Source: Desulfobacteraceae bacterium UBA2174 (GTDB lineage: Bacteria > Desulfobacterota > Desulfobacteria > Desulfobacterales > UBA2174). Taken from it: a stretch of 36,964 bases of DNA. The translations under genes and the position numbers were made by a program. The notes under the pieces are model-generated. The model saw only the letters and a program-made list of their open reading frames with translations, ran no database searches and was not told the origin of the DNA. This document shows, piece by piece, positions 25,796 through 34,395 of this stretch; positions within the stretch are counted from its first letter, which is position 1, and every line of letters starts with the position of its first letter. The stretch is from contig DCWA01000039.1 of the NCBI GenBank assembly GCA_002327445.1, positions 1-36,964 on the forward strand. Reading direction: 5' to 3'.

Positions 25796-27196
25796 CTACA
25801 AATGCAAAGGATGGCCTCCCGCAGCCAGCGCTGACTCCATAACAGTTTCGCTCAGTGTGGGATGGGCGTGGATGGTTTCACCAAGCTCCTGAAGAGTGAC
25901 CTCAAGATTCAGACCCAGTACAGCCTCGGCGATCAATTCCGTGGCATGCGGACCCAGCATATGCACCCCCAACACTTCCTCAGTATCTGCTGCAGCTACG
26001 ATTTTAACCAGCCCTTGGGTGGCGCCTAGAATTTTGGCCTTCCCGCTGGCCGAAAAGGGAAAATCGGCAGTGCACACTCGTGGATATTGTTGGTTGGCTT
26101 CACTTTCGGTGAGGCCTACGGATGCGACCTCTGGCGCGGTCCAGATACACCGTGGGATCGCCTTGTAATCCATGGTGGCAGAACGGCCAATGGCATTGCG
26201 ACTAGCACATCGGCCCTCGGCCATGGCTTTGTGAGCCAACATCAACCCTCCCACTGCGTCTCCGATAGCATAAATACCGGGCACATTGGTGCGCATGCCA
26301 TTGTCAACAACAATGCGCCCCTGATCCGTTTGGATGCCAAGTTGTTCGAGCCCAAGATTGTTCAGATAAGGTTTTCGTCCGGTGGCCACTAATGCTTTTT
26401 CTGCTTCCAGGGTCAGTTCATTGGCCCCGTGCCGGATGCGTACCACGATTTGGCCGTTAGCGCCGGTTAGAATCTGCTCGACGGTGGTCCCAGTATACAC
26501 TGAGATCCCTTGCCGGCGCGTAACTTTTTCCAGGGCCGTCGATACCGCGGGATCTTCAGCCGGAAGGAGCTGTTGCAGCATTTCAATTACAGACACCTCG
26601 ACATTCAAGCGCCTGTAGATGTGGGCAAATTCCAGCCCAATCACACCGCCGCCGATGATAATGATACTTTGCGGCAGGCGATCGAGTTCCAGGGCCTGAT
26701 CGCTATTGATCACATTGGCCAAATCGGCTCCGGGTACAGGAATGCGGCCCGGAACCGATCCCGTGGCGATAATGATGTGATCGGCCGTGATTTCTCCGGA
26801 ACGTGGTCCCGATAACCGTACCTGACCGGGGGCGACAATGGTGGCAGTGGCTTCGATGACTGTAATTTTGTTTTTTTTCATCAGGTAGGCCACGCCGTTC
26901 CGCAGCTGTTCGACAACACGGTTTTTGCGGGCAGCCATTTGTTTGTAGTCGAATCTGATTTCGCGCACCGAAATACCGTATTCTTCGGCCCGAGTCATTT
27001 CATCATAAAGCTGAGCACTGCGAATCAAAGCTTTGGTGGGGACGCAGCCTTGGTTGACACACGTGCCCCCCAACGCCATTTTTTCTACTATGGTGACAGC
27101 AGCCCCCTCCCGGGCTGCTTCAATGGCGGCCACATATCCTCCCGGTCCCCCTCCGATGACAACGACAGCAGGCTGTTTGTTGGTTTTAGCAGGCAT
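25796..27196 (-). CDS. lpdA: dihydrolipoamide dehydrogenase (E3)
   Basis: E3 reoxidises the dihydrolipoyl arm of E2 with NAD+ through FAD and a redox disulfide. The protein has 466 residues, the usual length. The FAD motif GGGPGG is at 15-20 and the redox cysteines C46 and C51 are in GGTCVNQGCVPTK. The NAD motif IIGGGVIGLE is in the middle. The C-terminal HAHPTLSE supplies the catalytic His445 and Glu450. It begins 8 bases after the E2 gene, with AGGAG upstream, and so belongs to the same complex. It may also serve other lipoyl enzymes of the cell. Confidence 0.95.
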   Translation of the reverse strand: MPAKTNKQPAVVVIGGGPGGYVAAIEAAREGAAVTIVEKMALGGTCVNQGCVPTKALIRSAQLYDEMTRAEEYGISVREIRFDYKQMAARKNRVVEQLRNGVAYLMKKNKITVIEATATIVAPGQVRLSGPRSGEITADHIIIATGSVPGRIPVPGADLANVINSDQALELDRLPQSIIIIGGGVIGLEFAHIYRRLNVEVSVIEMLQQLLPAEDPAVSTALEKVTRRQGISVYTGTTVEQILTGANGQIVVRIRHGANELTLEAEKALVATGRKPYLNNLGLEQLGIQTDQGRIVVDNGMRTNVPGIYAIGDAVGGLMLAHKAMAEGRCASRNAIGRSATMDYKAIPRCIWTAPEVASVGLTESEANQQYPRVCTADFPFSASGKAKILGATQGLVKIVAAADTEEVLGVHMLGPHATELIAEAVLGLNLEVTLQELGETIHAHPTLSETVMESALAAGGHPLHL

Positions 27197-27204
27197 ATTG
27201 GCTC

Positions 27205-28455
27205 CTAAATCATCAGCAGCGGGCGTTCAATCAACTGGACGATACGCTGCAAAAAACGGCTGCCCAAACCGCCGTCCAGTACCCGGTGGTCAATGGAGAG
27301 GGTCATGTTGAGCATAGGGCGAATAACGATCTCCGCTCCCGCGGCGACTGGCTGATCCTTGATCTGGCCTAGTCCTAAAATGCAACTTTCGGGTGGGTTA
27401 ATTATGGGGTTAAACTGGTCAATGCCGAACATCCCCAAGTTGGATATGGTCAGACTGCCACTTTTCATCTCCGACGGCAGCAGTTTACCGGCGCGCGCCC
27501 GTTGGACCAAGTCCTCCCGCTGCTGGGCGATTTTGGCCAACGATTGTACATTGGCCTGTTTCAAAACCGGCACCACCAGACCATTTTCCACATTGACGGC
27601 AATCCCTATGTTGATAGCTGCATGTACACCCAGGTTGTCCTGGTTCCAGAAAGTATTGATGGAGGGATTGTCCTCGACCGCGCGAGCAACAATCTTGACA
27701 AACAAATCTGTGAAGGTCAGGCGAATGCCGGTCTGCTCTAAAATAGTTGGCAGCAGCTCCTGGCGCAGGTCCTTGAGGGCGGTCATGTCCGTCGCCACCG
27801 TCAGAAAGAAATGGGGCGCCGATTGAAAACTGGCCGTCATGCGGCGGGCAATGGTCTTGCGCATACTACTTAATGGCACTACGGTTTCAAATAGTGGCTC
27901 ATCCAATGGTTTTTCCGGGGGTGCATCTGGTGGCCCTGCAGATGAACGGGCTTCTTGTACTTCCAGATATTTTTCCACATCTTGGCGCTTGATGCGCCCA
28001 GATGGTCCGGATCCAACAACCAAGGAAAGATCCAGGGATTTTTCGCGCGCGAGTTTTTTAGCCAGGGGCGTCGCTCGAATGCGGGCTTCACCACCAGCGG
28101 TCGGGGAGGTGCTCACAGCGACTGTCGCCGCAACAGCCGGTGCCTCTGCCGGCTCCGAAGACGGCTTTTGGCTCTGGGGGCTTAGTGAAACCTCATCAGA
28201 AACTGGCATGGCTTCCCCTTCGGCCAGCACATAAGCAACAACCTTTCCGACAGGCACCACATCCCCGACAGCTGCCAAGTGGGGACTCAAAATTCCAGCC
28301 GCAGGTGATTCGACCTCCCAGGTAACTTTCTCTGTTTCAATCACAAAGAGCGTCATCCCCTTTATGACATCAGCTCCCTCCTGGACCTGCCATTCCAATA
28401 TTTTGCCTTCCGTCATTGCCTCATCGATTTTTGGCATAATTACTTCAACAGCCAT
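27205..28455 (-). CDS. acoC: dihydrolipoamide acyltransferase (E2) of an acetoin-dehydrogenase-type complex
   Basis: E2 carries the acyl group on a lipoyl lysine and transfers it to CoA. The protein has 416 residues. A lipoyl domain spans 1-80 with the modified K43 in IETEKVTW. A flexible Ala/Pro/Ser-rich linker follows. The peripheral-subunit-binding domain lies at about 127-164 (RATPLAKKLAREKSL, GSGPSGRI). The catalytic domain follows, with His390 in DHRVLDGG. A single lipoyl domain and the gene order E1 alpha-E1 beta-E2-E3 fit acetoin dehydrogenase complexes. A branched-chain or pyruvate dehydrogenase cannot be excluded from E2 alone. GGGAGG precedes the start. Confidence 0.92.
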   Translation of the reverse strand: MAVEVIMPKIDEAMTEGKILEWQVQEGADVIKGMTLFVIETEKVTWEVESPAAGILSPHLAAVGDVVPVGKVVAYVLAEGEAMPVSDEVSLSPQSQKPSSEPAEAPAVAATVAVSTSPTAGGEARIRATPLAKKLAREKSLDLSLVVGSGPSGRIKRQDVEKYLEVQEARSSAGPPDAPPEKPLDEPLFETVVPLSSMRKTIARRMTASFQSAPHFFLTVATDMTALKDLRQELLPTILEQTGIRLTFTDLFVKIVARAVEDNPSINTFWNQDNLGVHAAINIGIAVNVENGLVVPVLKQANVQSLAKIAQQREDLVQRARAGKLLPSEMKSGSLTISNLGMFGIDQFNPIINPPESCILGLGQIKDQPVAAGAEIVIRPMLNMTLSIDHRVLDGGLGSRFLQRIVQLIERPLLMI

Positions 28456-28496
28456 AGCAAACCTCCCGCAAAAAGAGCGCGGTGCACTCCCAAGAA

Positions 28497-29471
28497 CTAT
28501 TGCATTAGACCGCGCGCGGCGTTTATGATGTCGTTGGCGTTGGGCAGCACAAAGTCTTCCATGCGCATGCCAAAAGGAATCGGCGCATCAAGCGCACCGA
28601 TCCGTTTGATGGGTGCATCCAAATAATCAATCGCCTCATCGGCAACAATAGCCGCAATCTCAGCGCCGAAACCGTAACTTTTGTATGCTTCATGCACGAT
28701 CAGCAGCCGCCCAGTTTTGGCGACTGATTCCAGAATCGGTGCTTTGTCCAGGGGCTTGATAGTCATGGGGTCAATTATTTCCAGTTCAATATTTTCCTGG
28801 GATAGTTGCTCTGCAGCCTGCAACGCGTACTGTACACTGCGCGACAAAGCCACAACGGTGATGTCCTTTCCAGGCCGCTTGATGTCGCTTTGACACAAAG
28901 GTGTCAGATAGTCATCTTCCGGCACCGGACCCTTCAAACCATACATGCCTTTATGCTCAATAAAGACAACGGGGTTTTCTTCCCGAATGGCCGATTTCAG
29001 GAGGCCTTTGGCATCTCGGGGTGTGGCCGGCAGTACCACGATCAGACCCGGAATATGAGCAAACATAGTTTCCAGGCATTGGGAATGCTGAGGCCCAGCG
29101 GATACCCCCCCCCCCTCCTGGGTCCGGAAAACTACCGGTAGGCGCAGCCTTCCACCACTCATAAAGCGCATCTTGGCGGCGGTATTGATAATTAAATCCG
29201 CCGAAAGCGTCATAAAATCGATATACATGATTTCAGCGACAGGACGCATTCCGACCATAGCGGCACCGATCGCCGCCCCGGCGATTGCGGCTTCCGAAAG
29301 GGGAGTATCCAGGATGCGTTCCGGGCCGAACTCATCCACCAGTCCCAGGGTGACCTTGTAGGAGCCGCCGAACACACCGATGTCTTCCCCCAACTGAAAA
29401 ACATTGGCATCTCGGTGCATCTCTTCGCGCATGGCTTCCCGGACGGCTTCTCGATAGGTAATCTCGCGCAT
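28497..29471 (-). CDS. acoB: thiamine-diphosphate dehydrogenase E1 beta subunit (AcoB-like)
   Basis: The protein has 324 residues and is a transketolase-like pyrimidine-binding subunit. Conserved features are LGEDIGVFGG near 27, DTPLSEAAIAGAAIG near 55-70, and the loop GGGVSAGPQHSQ. With E1 alpha it forms the alpha2beta2 enzyme that cleaves alpha-hydroxyketones (acetoin type) or decarboxylates 2-oxo acids. The start follows AGGAGGAAACAGGT. The coding strand has a run of eleven G residues (29,105-29,115) within the codons for the EGGG segment. Slippage there would shift the frame and remove the subunit. Confidence 0.92.
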   Translation of the reverse strand: MREITYREAVREAMREEMHRDANVFQLGEDIGVFGGSYKVTLGLVDEFGPERILDTPLSEAAIAGAAIGAAMVGMRPVAEIMYIDFMTLSADLIINTAAKMRFMSGGRLRLPVVFRTQEGGGVSAGPQHSQCLETMFAHIPGLIVVLPATPRDAKGLLKSAIREENPVVFIEHKGMYGLKGPVPEDDYLTPLCQSDIKRPGKDITVVALSRSVQYALQAAEQLSQENIELEIIDPMTIKPLDKAPILESVAKTGRLLIVHEAYKSYGFGAEIAAIVADEAIDYLDAPIKRIGALDAPIPFGMRMEDFVLPNANDIINAARGLMQ

Positions 29472-29483
29472 ACCTGTTTCCTC

Positions 29484-30485
29484 CTAGACCTTTTGAAGGG
29501 ACTCAACGTGACGGTTGTAGTATACAAAGTCTTGCAAAACCTCTTGGGGATCAATTTCTGGGCTAGCCAGTGCCAGCCGCACCGCTTCGTCCAGCTCCGC
29601 TGCCAGCTCGACGTCGATCTGGCGATCCTGTTCTTCGTTGATCAGTCCCTTATCCCGCAGCGTGGTATACAATCGGCCAATAGGGTCTTTTTCTGGGCTT
29701 TTCCAGGCTTCGATTTCTTCTTTGGGTCGATATGAGGTGCCCGGATCACCCATATGGTGTCCGTGAATGCGGTAGGTGACCGCTTCCAAGATAATCGGTC
29801 CCGCGCCATTACGAATTTTGGGAACCAGTTGAGACGCGATCTTTGCAACTGATAGAGCGTCGTTACCATCCACGCTGTATCCTTTCAGGCCATAGCCTTT
29901 GGCGCGTTCAGCTAGATTCTTGAGTTTTCCGCCCCAGTAAGTCCAGTGGGTGCTCTCCTCATACTGATTGTTGACAATCACAAACAGAACCGGCAAATCA
30001 AACGTCGCGGCAAAAGTCACCCCTTCGTGGAATGCGCCGGTACAGGTAGCCCCGTCCCCCAAGTAACATACTGTGATGCGGTTGTTTTTCTGCATCTTGC
30101 AACCCAGAGCCACGCCGCTGGCTAGCGGCACGCCGCTACCCACAATGCCGGTAGCCCCCAAGATGTTCAGGTCTAACGCCGCAATGTGCATGGACCCGGC
30201 CACTCCTTTGCAGTAGCCAGTCCGCTTGGCGTAGAGTTCCGCAAAGGTTTCAATAAAGCCGGCTCCGCGCGCTATAATATCGCTGTGACCGCGATGGGCG
30301 GTTAAAATATAATCGTCCTGCGCCAGAAAAGGACTGATGCCGCACGGGATGGCTTCGGCGCCGATAGAAGAATGAATGAATCCGGGCATACCTTTGCGCA
30401 GCTCCACAATTGCGCGTTCTTCAAAGGCTCTGCATCTTTTCATCATTAAGTAAATGGCATAAACTTGCTCATTGCTCAGTATCAT
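29484..30485 (-). CDS. acoA: thiamine-diphosphate dehydrogenase E1 alpha subunit (AcoA-like)
   Basis: The protein has 333 residues from ATG 30485. The thiamine diphosphate motif GDGA starts at 143 and ends with VNNQ about 30 residues later. Other conserved parts are RGHSD, GVAGSMHI and YRIHGHHMGDPG, the phosphorylation-loop region. The sequence resembles acetoin dehydrogenase E1 alpha more than pyruvate dehydrogenase, which is a judgement from recalled family sequences. I chose ATG 30485 because GGGGGAG lies just upstream; the frame is open for 31 codons further without a ribosome binding site. The gene is 12 bases ahead of E1 beta and is the first of the four complex genes. Confidence 0.92.
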   Translation of the reverse strand: MILSNEQVYAIYLMMKRCRAFEERAIVELRKGMPGFIHSSIGAEAIPCGISPFLAQDDYILTAHRGHSDIIARGAGFIETFAELYAKRTGYCKGVAGSMHIAALDLNILGATGIVGSGVPLASGVALGCKMQKNNRITVCYLGDGATCTGAFHEGVTFAATFDLPVLFVIVNNQYEESTHWTYWGGKLKNLAERAKGYGLKGYSVDGNDALSVAKIASQLVPKIRNGAGPIILEAVTYRIHGHHMGDPGTSYRPKEEIEAWKSPEKDPIGRLYTTLRDKGLINEEQDRQIDVELAAELDEAVRLALASPEIDPQEVLQDFVYYNRHVESLQKV

Positions 30486-30538
30486 GATCTCCCCCAATCG
30501 TTCACGGGCTGAGTTGTAATGGGATAGCGGCACCCAGC

Positions 30539-31294
30539 TCAGGCCATCAGCAGTCCGCCGTTGACATCCAGCACGCACCCGGTAATGAAGTTGGAAGCAG
30601 GTGAAGCCAAAAATACGACCGGTTCGGCAATGTCTTCCGGGCGTCCCAAGCGACCCAGTGGGATCATGCTGTCCTGGATTGAAGATTCATGAACGGTCAT
30701 TTCGGTAACAACGGGCCCGGGGGCGATACCGTTTACTAAGATGCCGTGCTTAGCCCCGTTTTTGGCCGCCCACCGCACAAACCCATGAACACCTCCTTTA
30801 GAGGCACAGTAATGCGGCCCTGCAAACAGGCCACCGATTTTCCCGGCAATCGAACCGATACAAACAATCTTGCCGGTCCCCTGCCTTCGCATGTGCGGCC
30901 ACACCGCCCGGGTCATCAAAAACGTACTTTTCAGGTTGGTGTCGATCAGGCAGTCCCATTCTTCCTCGGTGTAAGCCTCCAGTTCTCGACCGTAGGAACC
31001 GACGATCGCGGCGTTGTTAATCAGAATGTCAATACGCCCAAATTGCTCGACCAGTTCCGCCACAACTTTTTCAATATGCTCCGACATGGTCAAATCGCAC
31101 TGTTGTGGCAAGGGTGGGGCACCGGTATCCATCAGCCTACAGGTGTCCTCAAGCGAAGCGATGTCTACCGGCACCACGCGTGCGCCCTCACGTTGTAATG
31201 CGATTGAAATAGCGCGACCGATCCCGCGTGCGGCGCCTGTAACAATTGCGATTTTTTCTGTTAATTTAGATGGCTCACTTATTCCGGGAATCAA
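30539..31294 (-). CDS. short-chain dehydrogenase/reductase (FabG-like), first copy in the cluster
   Basis: This classical SDR has 251 residues: TGAARGIG near 19, NNAA, catalytic YCASK and the upstream Ser in IGSIAG. It starts at TTG 31294, which is 8 bases after AGGAG; no ATG or GTG is suitably placed. It lies between the TRAP permease and E1 alpha. In butanediol or acetoin catabolism a dehydrogenase of this type makes the ketone that the complex cleaves, so it may supply the direct substrate. It differs clearly from the second SDR of the operon, so the two probably act on different steps. Confidence 0.88.
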   Translation of the reverse strand: MIPGISEPSKLTEKIAIVTGAARGIGRAISIALQREGARVVPVDIASLEDTCRLMDTGAPPLPQQCDLTMSEHIEKVVAELVEQFGRIDILINNAAIVGSYGRELEAYTEEEWDCLIDTNLKSTFLMTRAVWPHMRRQGTGKIVCIGSIAGKIGGLFAGPHYCASKGGVHGFVRWAAKNGAKHGILVNGIAPGPVVTEMTVHESSIQDSMIPLGRLGRPEDIAEPVVFLASPASNFITGCVLDVNGGLLMA

Positions 31295-31321
31295 TTTAAG
31301 TTCTCCTTTTTTGGGGTGTTG

Positions 31322-32647
31322 TCAGTTCATCATACCGGGGAGATAAGTCAAAACATCCGGCCAAAAAAAACAAATAAGAATGCAAATCACCATAATATAG
31401 ATAAAGGGCAAGGTGCCTCGGTAAATTTCGGCCATGGTGACATCCCGCGTCCTCTCGTTGCTAGACACGATACCCTTCATGTAAAAAAGGTTGACACCGA
31501 AAGGTGGAGTAATAAATCCGGAGACGGTGGTGATCACAAACAGCAGCATGAACCACAGAGGCTCAATTCCCAGGTTGATCATCACCGGCACAAAAATCGG
31601 AATGCAGATCATGCAGATGGCAATTCCGTCGATCACCATACCCAGAAAAAAGGTGATCAGCAGCATCACCAGAATGGCGCCGTTGACCCCGAAGGGTAGC
31701 TGAGACAAAACTTCGCTGACCAGCGAGCTAGTGCCCGTGCAGGTGATTAAGGCCGAGTAGCAGCCGCCGCCAATCAAAAGCCACATGATCATGCAAGTCA
31801 CTCGAACCGAGCTGCGAAGAGATTCGAAAACCTTGGAGACTGAAAGCTGCTTCTGTGCAGCGGCAATGATGATGGCAGCCAGTGCACCGAAGCCGGCTGC
31901 CTCGGTAGGTGTAAAGACGCCAATATAGATACCGCCCATTAGAAATACGATCATCAAAAAAGGTAGGATCACATACCTGACTACAAGCAATTTTTCTTTC
32001 AAAGAACCTTGTTCATGTCTCGGCAAGGCTGGGCCGTAGTTACTATTTAACCTGCAGCGGATAGCAATGTAAATGCACCAGCTAGTGGCAATTAGCAGAC
32101 CTGGAATAACCCCCCCCAGAAAAAGGCGGCCGACGGACAGCTGGGCATAGCCGCCAACCACAATCATCAAAACGCTGGGCGGAATAATTCCTCCCAAGGC
32201 TCCGCCTGCGGTGATAGCTCCAAGGACCATTGGACGATTGTAGCCCTTTTTAAGCATTTCCGGCATGGCGATCAGTCCCATGGTAATTGTTCCCGTAGCC
32301 CCAACCCCGCTGAGGGCGCCAATAATTGCGCAGATGATAATCGTGCCGATGGCCAGCCCGCCTTTTAAGGAACCCATCCACATGTGCATTGCGCGATACA
32401 ACTGGGTGGCAATCCCCGACTGTTGGAAGACAACCGCCATCAACACAAATAGAGGGATGGAGATAAAAATTTCGGTGGAGATCTGCGAAAAGGCTGAACC
32501 TACGACCATGTACAAACCGTTGGGTCCCATAAAAACCAGCATCAATATGGCCGACAAACCCGTTAGAACAAAAGCTACAGGTACACCCGAAAAAATAAAA
32601 ATCAGAAGGGAGAAAACGATAATCGATGCCACCATCCAAATTTCCAT
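31322..32647 (-). CDS. dctM: TRAP transporter large permease
   Basis: DctM is the membrane subunit that couples substrate uptake to a Na+ gradient. The protein has 441 residues, the usual length, and is hydrophobic throughout with about a dozen membrane segments. Family-like stretches include GVPVAFVLTGLSA, GATGTITMGLIAMPEML and GGIIPPSVLM. It follows dctQ by 19 bases. Its ribosome binding site is made of a run of eight G residues on the coding strand, and another run of eight G residues is inside the gene (32,110-32,117). With DctP and DctQ it would import an organic acid or related anion. Confidence 0.93.
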   Translation of the reverse strand: MEIWMVASIIVFSLLIFIFSGVPVAFVLTGLSAILMLVFMGPNGLYMVVGSAFSQISTEIFISIPLFVLMAVVFQQSGIATQLYRAMHMWMGSLKGGLAIGTIIICAIIGALSGVGATGTITMGLIAMPEMLKKGYNRPMVLGAITAGGALGGIIPPSVLMIVVGGYAQLSVGRLFLGGVIPGLLIATSWCIYIAIRCRLNSNYGPALPRHEQGSLKEKLLVVRYVILPFLMIVFLMGGIYIGVFTPTEAAGFGALAAIIIAAAQKQLSVSKVFESLRSSVRVTCMIMWLLIGGGCYSALITCTGTSSLVSEVLSQLPFGVNGAILVMLLITFFLGMVIDGIAICMICIPIFVPVMINLGIEPLWFMLLFVITTVSGFITPPFGVNLFYMKGIVSSNERTRDVTMAEIYRGTLPFIYIMVICILICFFWPDVLTYLPGMMN

Positions 32648-32666
32648 GATTCACCCCCCCCTTTTT

Positions 32667-33170
32667 TTATTTCCCAGTGCTATTTCCCGGAGCTTTGGTA
32701 ATGCATTTGATCGTTTCCGACAGCCCTTGCAAAAAGAGTAATAATGCGCCGACAGGAACAAATGCTTTCATATAGTAATATGGTGGCGCCCATACGGAGG
32801 CTACCGTTTCGCGAATCCCAAATGACATCCAAGCCAGATCCCAGCCATAAACTATTAAAACACCGGCGCTGATCAGGATAAATATCGGTGCCAGTAAATC
32901 CAGGATGTATTTGGTTTTTTCGGAACACTTAGCGGTAATTACGTCGACCTTAACATGTCCATCGGTGAGCAGAGTGTAGCCACCTCCGAGCATGACGATC
33001 GCTGCAAAAATTTGAATATTTAAATCCCAGGCCCATATAGTTGGCTTCTTAAACACATAGCGCATTACAACCTCGTAAGCAGCTATCACGACCAGTGGAA
33101 TCATCAATAAGCTGATGAGTCGACCGACCCATTCGTTGATCGCGTCGATGATTTTGACAATGGTGCGCAT
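32667..33170 (-). CDS. dctQ: TRAP transporter small permease
   Basis: The protein has 167 residues and four predicted membrane segments, as expected for DctQ. Near the start is GRLISLLMIPLVVIAAYEVV, then RYVFKKPTIWAWDLNIQ, a typical DctQ pattern. I chose ATG 33170 because a G-rich Shine-Dalgarno stretch (AAGGGGGGG) lies just upstream; the frame is open for 25 codons more. It lies between the binding protein gene and dctM, the normal order. Confidence 0.9.
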   Translation of the reverse strand: MRTIVKIIDAINEWVGRLISLLMIPLVVIAAYEVVMRYVFKKPTIWAWDLNIQIFAAIVMLGGGYTLLTDGHVKVDVITAKCSEKTKYILDLLAPIFILISAGVLIVYGWDLAWMSFGIRETVASVWAPPYYYMKAFVPVGALLLFLQGLSETIKCITKAPGNSTGK

Positions 33171-33241
33171 TTCTGCCCCCCCTTTAAACCAGATCTGATC
33201 GGAGCGCTTATGCAAAGCGCTCCAATCAGTTCTAGTGCGAA

Positions 33242-34267
33242 TCATTCGATGGGTCGACCTAGGTCCACCATTTGTTGTTTAAGTATATCAACACCTTTTT
33301 TCATGCGGGGACTTTTTGCCGCCAGTTCGTCCCAAATAGGATTCACCAAGCGTCGCATTTTAACAAGCTCTTCTTCAGGTAACCATGAGATCTGTGTTGT
33401 TTTCATGGCCAGTGATTTATTCATCGAATTTTTGCAGTGGGTAATGTATTGATTGCTCAAATCGGAAACGATGTAGCGAGTGCCGACTTCCACGACATTG
33501 CGAATATCTGCCGGCAGCTTTTTTAGTGATTCCTGGCTGATCACCACCCCTAAAGAGATTTGCGCCGCAGTAGGTAATGTATAATATTTAACCACCTCGT
33601 GTAATTTTACATCCTGCAGGCCGGTTGCACCATAGATGGCCCCGTCAATAGTGCCCAGTTTCATGGCCATGTACATCTCGGCCGGGTGCACGGTGGTAAC
33701 GGCTGCTCCCAGACTTTGAACATATTTGCCGTAGACCCCTACCGCCCGAATTTTTTTGCCTTTAAAATCATTTAGACTGGTCACCGGGAAATTAGTATTA
33801 AAATGGTAGAAATTGTCAGCAGCGCAAGGATACCATTTTAAATTGTGTTCAGCATAGGCTTCCTGAATAATCTCATAAAGCCCCCGGTTCCACATGGCAT
33901 CCCATACCTCATCCCAGGTCTGGTGCCCCAAGGGTAGCCCGATTTCCAAATCGGTTTCAGGAATCATACCGGTATAGAATCCACCGTAGGTCACAGCGGC
34001 ATCAAAAGCGCCACGTTCCATGTATTGGAGAATTTGTGAAGTGGGACACATTGCATTGGGGGGGAAAATTTCAATTTTAAGGCGACCGTTGGTCATTTTT
34101 TCTATGACTTCAGCCCAAGAGAAGGCAATGTTGGCACCGGCATTGCCAAAAGGATGGGTCACTTGCATCTTCCATTTGGTAACCTTGTCATCAGCGGAAA
34201 CTGCGGCGCTAAAACTTATCGAAGCAAACACGAACGCACACATCCATATAACCAGTTTTTTGCGCAT
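33242..34267 (-). CDS. dctP: TRAP transporter periplasmic solute-binding protein
   Basis: DctP-family proteins capture the substrate in the periplasm and pass it to the DctQM permease. The protein has 341 residues from ATG 34267, with a signal peptide of about 25 residues (MRKKLVIWMCAFVFASISFS, cleavage after AVSA). DFKGKKIRAVGVYGKYV and the MKLGTIDGAIYG region contain the conserved fold elements and ligand-loop positions. AAAGGGG precedes the start; the frame is open for 10 codons more. The ligand is unknown; Trp- and Tyr-rich pocket segments would allow an aromatic or alicyclic acid. It is the first structural gene after the regulator. Confidence 0.92.
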   Translation of the reverse strand: MRKKLVIWMCAFVFASISFSAAVSADDKVTKWKMQVTHPFGNAGANIAFSWAEVIEKMTNGRLKIEIFPPNAMCPTSQILQYMERGAFDAAVTYGGFYTGMIPETDLEIGLPLGHQTWDEVWDAMWNRGLYEIIQEAYAEHNLKWYPCAADNFYHFNTNFPVTSLNDFKGKKIRAVGVYGKYVQSLGAAVTTVHPAEMYMAMKLGTIDGAIYGATGLQDVKLHEVVKYYTLPTAAQISLGVVISQESLKKLPADIRNVVEVGTRYIVSDLSNQYITHCKNSMNKSLAMKTTQISWLPEEELVKMRRLVNPIWDELAAKSPRMKKGVDILKQQMVDLGRPIE

Positions 34268-34283
34268 TTCTGGACCCCTTTCT

Positions 34284-34305
34284 TTGTTTTTTAGCAAAAA
34301 AACAA
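34284..34305. repeat. A/T-only hairpin in the dctP leader
   Basis: TTGTTTTTT and AAAAAACAA form a perfect 9-base inverted repeat around a 4-base loop, about 17 bases upstream of the dctP start. On the - strand it lies between a tiny open frame and dctP. It could act as an attenuator or as a binding site; the pairing is weak since it is nearly all A-T. Confidence 0.45.
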
Positions 34306-34306
34306 T

Positions 34307-34357
34307 TTATGATTCCAAAATATTCAATCCATTCTCTACTTCGGTGTTAAAAAACAT
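34307..34357 (-). CDS. possible 16-residue leader peptide upstream of dctP
   Basis: ATG 34357 is preceded by AAAGGAG at ideal distance, better than most starts in the cluster. The frame reads MFFNTEVENGLNILES and stops. It is in the gap between the regulator and dctP and is followed at once by the A/T hairpin. It may be a translated leader that affects dctP expression, or simply the relic of a gene. No amino acid is strongly overrepresented, so classical attenuation is not indicated. Confidence 0.35.
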   Translation of the reverse strand: MFFNTEVENGLNILES

Positions 34358-34395
34358 TGCTCTCCTTTCTGGTTTAGGGTTATCTTCTTTGCCTC

